Source: Chara braunii (lineage: Eukaryota > Streptophyta > Charophyceae > Charales > Characeae). Taken from it: a DNA stretch of 34,046 nt. Each line of letters opens with the position of its first letter. The first letter of the stretch is position 1. Shown piece by piece: positions 29,129-34,046 of the stretch. The DNA lies in NCBI GenBank assembly GCA_003427395.1, contig BFEA01000652.1, forward strand, positions 287,828-321,873. Direction: 5' to 3'. The notes beneath the pieces are model-generated. The model did no database searches, had not been told where the DNA came from, and saw only the letters and a list, made by a program, of their open reading frames with translations. Position numbers and translations under genes: made by a program.

Positions 29129-29604
29129 GGAAGTCGCGGCCTCATGGGGGCTGGGTGGTTGTGGGGATGCCTGTCACTGCCGGTATCCCACGTCCAGCCT
29201 AATGCGCGGGACTCGACCGGGGGTCTGCCCGGCTGGTCGACCAGCCGGCTCCCGGACGGGGGAGGGGGCCCTGGTCCAACTGGGGACCAGCCCTGATCTG
29301 ACCGCAATTACGACCAGACCTGGAGGAATCTGACCGCAATAACGTCCAGAGCTTGAAAACAAAGGCCTAGTATGAGTATACCCTCAATTTATCATACTCC
29401 CGTCCAACATATCCTATGAATGAAACAAGAAAGAAAGATTGAACATAGCAAAACGGAGTGTGTTCTTGTTGTGTGTTTTACTTCTTATTCACGTAACTTT
29501 TCATAAAGTTCATCGCAGATTTGTCGTATCTTGAGCGTTTCTTCTGTGCCCTTCGCTTTTCCTCTCTTTTTCAGTTTCTTTTTGTTCAAACCTTCTGCCC
29601 CAAT

Positions 29605-29666
29605 GTCCTTCGGGAAATCTGTTAAAATCGGAACAACGTTAAAAAAAAAAAAAAAAAAAAAAAAAA
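29605..29666 (+). pseudogene. U6 snRNA 5'-end fragment followed by A-tail
   Basis: GTCCTTCGGGAAATCTGTTA and AAATCGGAAC correspond to roughly the first 30 nucleotides of U6. The sequence then reads AACGTT and enters 26 A residues (29641-29666). The body of U6 is missing. A 5' U6 fragment attached to an A-tail suggests an RNA or cDNA joining event during retroposition. The GGGAAAT variant is shared with the head fragment at 32226-32244. Confidence 0.7.
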
Positions 29667-29694
29667 GGAACAAGATAGAGAAGATTGGCAAGTC

Positions 29695-30115
29695 ATCCAG
29701 CAGCCTATCTTAGTTGGTAAGGCATGCAAGTGGCATTCAGGAGGTCTTGGGTTCAATCCCCATTGGCCTCATGTACCTTCCTGGGCATGCTTGGTGCCCG
29801 CCACCTAGAGATAGCCTGTTGGTCCCCCCAATTGGCATTAAAAACGCAGTCTCTGCTGATGTTCATAGGGGGAGGGGTAATCGGGGAGGCACAGCGACTG
29901 GCCACTCAGATGATGCTCGGTCCCTCTGCTACCGGCTGTCCCCTGGCCGGTGTCCCCCATTGGGGGTTCACTGGAGGCAATCAAGGCCACCCTGGGCTGA
30001 AAAGGCCACCCGATGTCAGATTAGACACAATATTGAATTTACCTGGGCTGGTTAGTCCGATGATAATACCTCAAGGCCATCGCCCTTTTAAATTAAAAAA
30101 AATAAAATAAAAAAA
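29695..30115 (+). mobile_element. tRNA-derived SINE with 9-bp target duplication
   Basis: The head resembles a tRNA: TTAGTTGGTAAGGC (A box, about 29710) and GGGTTCAATCCCC (B box, about 29749-29761). A ~330-bp tRNA-unrelated body follows, with an A-rich tail (AAAAAAAATAAAATAAAAAA, ending 30115). TGGCAAGTC directly precedes (29686-29694) and follows (30116-30124) the element, an exact target duplication. SINEs are transcribed from the internal promoter and mobilised by LINE enzymes. The 3' body shows no obvious match to the 3' end of the LINE at 6211-14176, so a different LINE may be its partner. Confidence 0.9.
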
Positions 30116-30124
30116 TGGCAAGTC

Positions 30125-30407
30125 CACTGTGCAAGGATGACATCATGACACACATAATATGTGACCACATGCATGCCATTACCACAGACGTAAGGCGCTT
30201 GACCAGCAGACCTGTTGTGACCACAATGGGATTTCCTGTGAGCTTCCTGTTGGTGCTCAGGAGTCAGGACGTGCGCAGAGAGTTCTCCGGATCACAATCA
30301 TCAAATTCAACTTCTGCTGGCATTGTTGAATAATGTTTTGAATGGAATTTCAAAGAAACAATCATGATGAAGTGCAAGCCCTTCATGGGTTGAGAGGACG
30401 GAGCATG
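30125..30407. other. Unassigned spacer
   Basis: No gene or repeat recognised between the SINE and the GGGT-rich region. Confidence 0.4.
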
Positions 30408-31250
30408 CAGCGGCAGAGATGAGCAATGGGTACCCAGACCCACACCCACCCGCACCCACCGCACCCACGAGGCATTGGGTCAGGTGTGGGTCTTGATAAG
30501 CTGGCATGGGTGGGATGAGGGTGGGTCTAGGCGAGCAAGCCTCGGTGGGTGACGGGCGGGTCAATGTTAGGCCAGGGTCACCCGAATGGGTGGGTGACAA
30601 GCGGGTGAGCGCTAGGCCTGGGTCATCCGACCCACAGACCCAGGACAACCCATAAGAACCTCCCCCCCACCCCCCCCACATATTTCCCAGCTGCGGTCCA
30701 TCTGTGGACTTCAAAGGTTGGAGGCCCAGGAAACGGAAAGTCTCCACCCTGGGGCCCCTGGGAAAAGAAGTTGTGGTCCTAAAAAAAAAAGACCTGCGCC
30801 AGTGGCAAATCAAAATTTGGGGTCCTCCTTGAAAAAATGTGTCACGCTCTACTGGTGGCAGCTGGACCATGCCCCAAACAACGAGATGTTCGCTCCCATT
30901 AAAACAATGGGGATCGGACCTAACCACAGCAAGTGGCCAGCCTTAGGTTCACTAGCCAATTTCAAACTTGTGGAGCGATTTGAATTTCCGCATGCAGAGA
31001 TGCTTCAGAGTTTTGGGCCGTCATCCAAGGATGTCATGTTGCTATGGTGCATGCAAATGTTCGAAGGGACTGAGACAATGGGGAATGAGCGGGTGCGGGT
31101 GGAAAATAATTAGGTAACGGGTGCGGGTGGGTAATTTTGTTCTCGCGGGTGTGGGTGGGTCAGGGTGAAAGTTTTTTACGGGTGACGGGCAGGTTGGGTG
31201 TCGGGGGAAATTTTTGAAAAAACACTCGGGTGGGGTGGGTCACCTTGAGA
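30408..31250. mobile_element. Possible non-autonomous element with GGGT/ACCC subterminal arrays
   Basis: The left part (30428-30640) is packed with ACCCAC / GGGTGGG words. The right part (31090-31250) is rich in GGGTGCGGGT and GGGTGGGT, mostly in one orientation. Arrays of such words near both ends are typical of hAT-type non-autonomous elements. The left edge CAGAGATGAGCAATGGGTAC has hAT-end character. I found neither a matching right end nor an 8-bp duplication, so the element may be incomplete. Confidence 0.4.
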
Positions 31251-31419
31251 TTTTTTGTTTTTGTTTCTTTGAGGGTGTTCCATATGGGACATAGGGAACT
31301 GAACGGGACTCTCGGCAGGATAGGGCAACCTGGTGATGGTGATGTGATGCCTCTCATCACACGATAAGAGAAAATCATATGGCATGAAACATGAAGGCAA
31401 GTACTGAATGCAGAAACTG

Positions 31420-31422
<3 letters not shown>

Positions 31423-31478
<56 letters not shown>
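31423..31478. repeat. (GA)28 microsatellite
   Basis: An uninterrupted run of about 28 GA units. The serine/leucine- or arginine/glutamate-repeat ORFs across it are artefacts. Confidence 0.97.
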
Positions 31479-31482
<4 letters not shown>

Positions 31483-31931
31483 CACAACAAAAGAGGAGGG
31501 AAGACAGGAGGGATGTCGTGTGCAAAAGCAGCAGCGTGCACCAGACCTTAATGAGACAAGCCATCAGAGAGAAGCAGCACGCAACTAGAGGAGTGAAGGA
31601 AGACGATGAACGGCCCATAGAAATAGGGGTGCCAAGAGAAGGGATGATGAAGCATAGCGTCGAGGGAGGAGACTTACATTGGGGCTCTGATAAATAACGA
31701 ATGGACGATGGGCAGCACAGTGCCGTACAAAGCCCCAGGCCCTGCCGCAGGAGGACACATTTATGCAGGAATGATCAATAGATTGAATGGAAAATTATGG
31801 AATGCATTAAGAACGTTTTTTTTTTTTTCCCGTAAATGGAAAGTTGATTCAATAGAAGTATAATATAAAAATTTCAAAACCACAGTTCCATGAACTGCAT
31901 ACAATAATTCACTGTCAGCCTGTCATCAGGC
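31479..31931. other. Unassigned region
   Basis: No feature recognised apart from a T-tract at about 31817-31828. Confidence 0.4.
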
Positions 31932-32049
31932 TTGTTTCTTCTTTTTTTTTCTTTTTTTTTTTCTTGGGACCATTTCTAGATTTATGCGTGTCACCCTTGC
32001 ACAGGTGCCATGTTAATCTTCCTTCTCTGTATCGTTCCCAATTTTAACG
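31932..32049 (-). pseudogene. Second U6 snRNA retropseudogene, diverged and 5'-interrupted
   Basis: Read on the minus strand from 32049, CGTTAAAATTGGGAACGATA, CAGAGAAGG, AAGATTAACATGGCACCTGT and AATCTAGAAATGGTCCCAAG follow U6 from about nucleotide 15 to the end, with several substitutions and small insertions. An A-rich tail (A10GA9G type, about 31932-31962 in plus coordinates) follows. The first ~14 nucleotides are missing at the junction. A U6-like 5' end (GTCCTTCGGGAAATTGGTT) occurs 180 bp further upstream at 32226-32244. Confidence 0.85.
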
Positions 32050-32225
32050 TAAGTTTAGAATCTTTAGATCAATCTTTATCTGCTGAAATACAGGATGCTT
32101 CGAAAAAACAAGGATTTTTTTTGCTAGAAAAAAAAAGATGATCTTCATAAATTAGCTGAATCAAATCGTAGCAGCTTTTCTCGTTATCGTTGGTGGGTAA
32201 AAATGTACATAGAGAAATCACCACC
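32050..32225. other. Sequence separating the U6 head from the U6 body
   Basis: About 176-184 bp lie between the two U6-like pieces. On the U6 sense strand the insert does not begin GT or end AG, so it is not a standard intron. No terminal inverted repeats are evident. An overlapping minus-strand frame of 103 codons (32069-32380) has no recognised domain. Confidence 0.5.
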
Positions 32226-32244
32226 AACCAATTTCCCGAAGGAC
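32226..32244 (-). pseudogene. U6 5'-end fragment
   Basis: GTCCTTCGGGAAATTGGTT on the minus strand matches the 5' stem of U6 and shares GGGAAAT with the fragment at 29605-29666. Confidence 0.5.
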
Positions 32245-32751
32245 AAGTCAGCCTTGTTTCTCTTTCTGAGTCTTTCAGAGATTTCAACTGCATCTCGACA
32301 ACACTAACGTTGGCCAACAAAAAACCTGTGACGACTCTCAACTTTCGAAGCACCCAATAAAATTTCACATGAACTTGCAAGTCTCAAATAAATGACAACA
32401 ACCAAATTGAGATAGCAATGAGCAACAAAGAACTGTGACGAAGATGAGAAAACGCACGGAAAGATCTTATCCATATCCATACTAAAGAGTAAGGTGGGTC
32501 TGGTGTAACACCCCCGCGAGACCTGACTTATAGTGTTGGGAAAGCGCTCGGGACACGGGGGCGCGGGCCCATCAGAAGCCGGCAGGCGTGCCGTGGCCTT
32601 TTCGAGTGTGATGCGGCGTCACGTGTTGGACACAGTGCAGCGTTTGTCGGGTCTTCAGTGCACCGGGTTCTTTCTTGTCCTGTCCTTTTCTGGAAGTTTC
32701 TTGCACGGCGCTCGTTTTTTTTTTTTTTTGCATTTCTGTGGCCTGTGGCAA
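32245..32751. other. Unassigned region
   Basis: No gene recognised. A T15 tract at 32716-32729 lies shortly before the A-family repeat. Confidence 0.4.
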
Positions 32752-32867
32752 TGTATCTTTCCATGTTGTAGCGGTGGATTCTCATTTTGCACATTTCGAG
32801 AGTAGTGCAGCAACGCCCAGTGGCGCCCGTTCAAACCACGCAGGGCGTCGTTTCATTTGCTGATTTC
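32752..32867 (+). repeat. A-family direct repeat, copy 1
   Basis: TGTATCTTTCCATGTTGTAG, CTCATTTTGCACATTTCGAG, GTGCAG, GCCCGTTC-AACC-CGCAGG and GCGTCGTTTCATTTGCTGAT recur in order at 33089-33208. Confidence 0.92.
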
Positions 32868-32940
32868 GTTTTTCCTTTTTTTGGCCTGTGGGAGTCGCCG
32901 CAGTACTCTCCACATGCGCAAAAGACAAAAAAGGAGAGGC

Positions 32941-33083
32941 GGTTAACGGAGACCCAAAATTTCAGCGTTTTTTTAATGCTATTTATAAGAAAACCAGAAG
33001 CCCTTTTTAACCAAAAATTGCATCATTCCATAGAGTGCACACCATACTACTCAGGAGCTGAAACTGGGGGTTCCCCGTTAACC
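32941..33083 (+). mobile_element. 143-bp MITE, copy 1
   Basis: The ends GGTTAACGGAGACCC and GGGTTCCCCGTTAACC are imperfect inverted repeats. The whole 143 bp recurs in reverse complement, with few differences, at 33566-33708. Similarity also includes 8 bp (GGAGAGGC) before and 10 bp (ACGTGTGTAT) after, so the true ends may lie slightly outside. The element is non-coding. Confidence 0.75.
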
Positions 33084-33088
33084 ACGTG

Positions 33089-33208
33089 TGTATCTTTCCA
33101 TGTTCTAGCAGTGGATTCAGTCTCATTTTGCACATTTCGAGAGCAGTGCAGTGACGCCCTGTGGTGCCCGTTCGAACCGCGCAGGGCGTCGTTTCATTTG
33201 CTGATTTC
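33089..33208 (+). repeat. A-family direct repeat, copy 2
   Basis: Near-identical to 32752-32867 and lying directly after the 143-bp MITE. With copy 1 it brackets the MITE and a 73-bp spacer. Confidence 0.92.
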
Positions 33209-33420
33209 CATTTTATTTTTTTTGGGGGGGGGTTGACTGAGTTCACTATACCACCCGCCCCGTGACATGGCCCTCCTTCGCGTTTTGTCTCATCCCCGCC
33301 TCTGGCCCGCAGCTTTGCCGTGGGGGGGCCGACTCGTAAGTATAAAGAATGAGTACAATGCTCAAATTTTATGTGCTTCTCCCTCTTCTTCCTTCATCTG
33401 GGACTGATTCCTTCTCACCT

Positions 33421-33553
33421 CCTCAATGTATCCACCTGGCTTGCACCTCTGCACTCCTTCACTGCCAATCTAGACACAGTGTCACCCACCAAGTCAATCT
33501 CTCTCTACAGTGAGGGTCTATCCCAGGCTAGCACAATGATGCTCAGCGTGAAA
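33421..33553 (+). repeat. B-family direct repeat, copy 1
   Basis: GTATCCACCTGGCTTGCACC, CAATCTAGACACAGTGTCA, TCAATCTCTCTCTACAGTG and GGCTAGCACAATGATGCTCA recur in order at 33718-33847. Confidence 0.95.
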
Positions 33554-33565
33554 AAATACACACGT

Positions 33566-33708
33566 GGTTAATGGGGAACCCCCACTTTCAGCTTCTGAGT
33601 AGTATGGTGTGCACTCTATGGAATGATGCAATTTTTGGCTAAAAAGGGCTTCTGGTTTTCTTATAAATAGCATTAAAAAAACGCTGAAATTTTGGGTCTC
33701 CGTTAACC
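33566..33708 (-). mobile_element. 143-bp MITE, copy 2 (inverted)
   Basis: Reverse complement of 32941-33083 over its full length, with scattered substitutions (for example GGTTAATGGGG for the end GGTTAACGGGG). It sits between the two B-family repeats. Confidence 0.75.
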
Positions 33709-33717
33709 GCCTCTCCA

Positions 33718-33847
33718 CCTCAACGTATCCACCTGGCTTGCACCTCTGCACTCCACCGCCAATCTAGACACAGTGTCAGCCACCAAGTCAATCTCTCTCT
33801 ACAGTGCGGGTCTATCCCAGGCTAGCACAATGATGCTCAGCATGAAA
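33718..33847 (+). repeat. B-family direct repeat, copy 2
   Basis: Near-identical to 33421-33553 apart from a few substitutions and a small deletion. It directly follows the inverted 143-bp MITE. Confidence 0.95.
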
Positions 33848-33861
33848 GTTGAAATGACAAT

Positions 33862-33927
33862 GGTACGCCGGGGATAACAGGCTGATGACTCCCAAGAGCT
33901 CATATCGACGGAGTCGTTTGGCACCTC
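33862..33927 (+). pseudogene. Mitochondrial large-subunit rRNA fragment (peptidyl-transferase region)
   Basis: GGTACGCCGGGGATAACAGG, CTGATGACTCCCAAGAGCTC, ATATCGACGGAGTCGTTTGG and CACCTC follow the highly conserved domain V region of LSU rRNA. The GATGACTCCCAAGAGCTC and ACGGAGTCGTTTGG wording is that of plant-type mitochondria. Plastid rRNA has GATCTTCCCC at this place, and nuclear 25S is quite different. Only ~66 bp match; the flanks do not continue as rRNA, so this is a nuclear insertion of mitochondrial sequence or a rearranged fragment. It cannot function as rRNA. Confidence 0.8.
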
Positions 33928-34046
33928 ATGATCTTGGGGTACTTGCACAGTAATGTGTAGGCGCGAAGCTGGATATATGCTGGGAACTCGCCGTGTCCAT
34001 CTTCTGAAGCAGGCATGGAATGAAGTCTTCTTCTTCAATCACAACC
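33928..34046. other. Unassigned window end
   Basis: The sequence after the rRNA block is not recognised. It may be more organelle-derived DNA or local nuclear sequence. Confidence 0.4.

Larger units (their letters stand above)
27957..29295. mobile_element. Non-autonomous hAT-like element, 1339 bp, 8-bp target duplication
   Basis: The element begins CAGGGCTGGGCC and ends GGACCAGCCCTG, short inverted repeats of the hAT type (CAG...CTG). ATCTGACC lies directly outside both ends (27949-27956 and 29296-29303): an exact 8-bp target duplication, the size hAT transposases make. Both ends are followed inwards by GGCCGG/CCGGTT-rich subterminal sequence, a usual transposase-binding layout. No transposase frame exists inside; the interior holds poly-T tracts (28096-28124 and 29091-29124) and a tRNA-like promoter. 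It would need an enzyme from an autonomous relative. Confidence 0.92.
27914..29386 (+). mobile_element. ~126-bp MITE split by a hAT-like insertion
   Basis: Outer pieces 27914-27956 and 29296-29386, when compared separately, align in order with the uninterrupted element at 4441-4569. The ends are inverted repeats: TGAGGGCGTCCTCACACTAG on the left and CTAGTATGAGTATACCCTCA on the right. No clear target duplication of the MITE itself was found. Confidence 0.75.

Noticed and set aside
31160-31618. Overlapping ORFs across the (GA)28 repeat with long Ser-Leu or Arg-Glu repeats.
   Set aside because: Pure microsatellite translation.
32050-32233. Intron in a U6 gene.
   Set aside because: On the U6 sense strand the insert lacks GT...AG or AT...AC ends, and the copy is an A-tailed, diverged pseudogene.
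33862-33927. Group I intron homing site (the GGGGATAACAGG word).
   Set aside because: The word is simply part of conserved LSU rRNA; no intron or endonuclease sequence is present.

Overview
This is a repeat-dense eukaryotic nuclear window with no intact host protein gene that I can recognise. It is a graveyard of nested transposable elements. Several things point to the green-plant lineage: a run of TTTAGGG telomere-type units (13764-13784), a short block matching the plant-type mitochondrial large-subunit rRNA (33862-33927), and Ty3/gypsy elements ending in chromodomain-like tails. The wording of the gypsy polyproteins resembles what I remember from the charophyte alga Chara braunii. Treat that organism call as inference (about 0.6); it was not looked up.

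Layout. 1-4.6 kb: low-complexity DNA, a tRNA-like SINE fragment, a 190-bp tandem duplication with a 29-G run, a degenerate ~100-bp tandem array, an inverted-repeat element (1768-2306), a U6 snRNA retropseudogene with A-tail and near-perfect target duplication (2787-2907, minus), and a ~129-bp MITE (4441-4569). 4.6-14.2 kb: a LINE on the plus strand. It has a 5' region with 105-bp repeats, a disrupted ORF1 with a CCHC knuckle, a disrupted ORF2 (endonuclease, reverse transcriptase, C-terminal part), a partly duplicated 3' UTR and an A-tail. 14.4-18 kb: a plus-strand gypsy derivative with candidate LTRs but only integrase and a chromodomain-like tail inside. 18.6-23.6 kb: a second gypsy element on the minus strand, 5'-truncated in Gag and broken in protease-RT, RNase H and integrase.

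23.6-34 kb holds small elements: microsatellites, a TA-flanked palindromic MITE family, and a 1.34-kb hAT-like element with an exact 8-bp target duplication. The hAT-like element sits inside a MITE whose unoccupied relative lies at 4441-4569. There is also a tRNA-type SINE with a 9-bp target duplication, two more U6-derived sequences, and two inverted copies of a 143-bp MITE, each flanked by ~120-130-bp direct repeats. The window ends with the mitochondrial rRNA-like fragment.

How the parts relate. The LINE-type machinery plausibly supplied the A-tailed insertions (U6 copies, SINE). The MITEs and the hAT-like element carry no transposase and would have depended on enzymes encoded elsewhere. 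All protein-coding elements here contain stops or frameshifts and look inactive.
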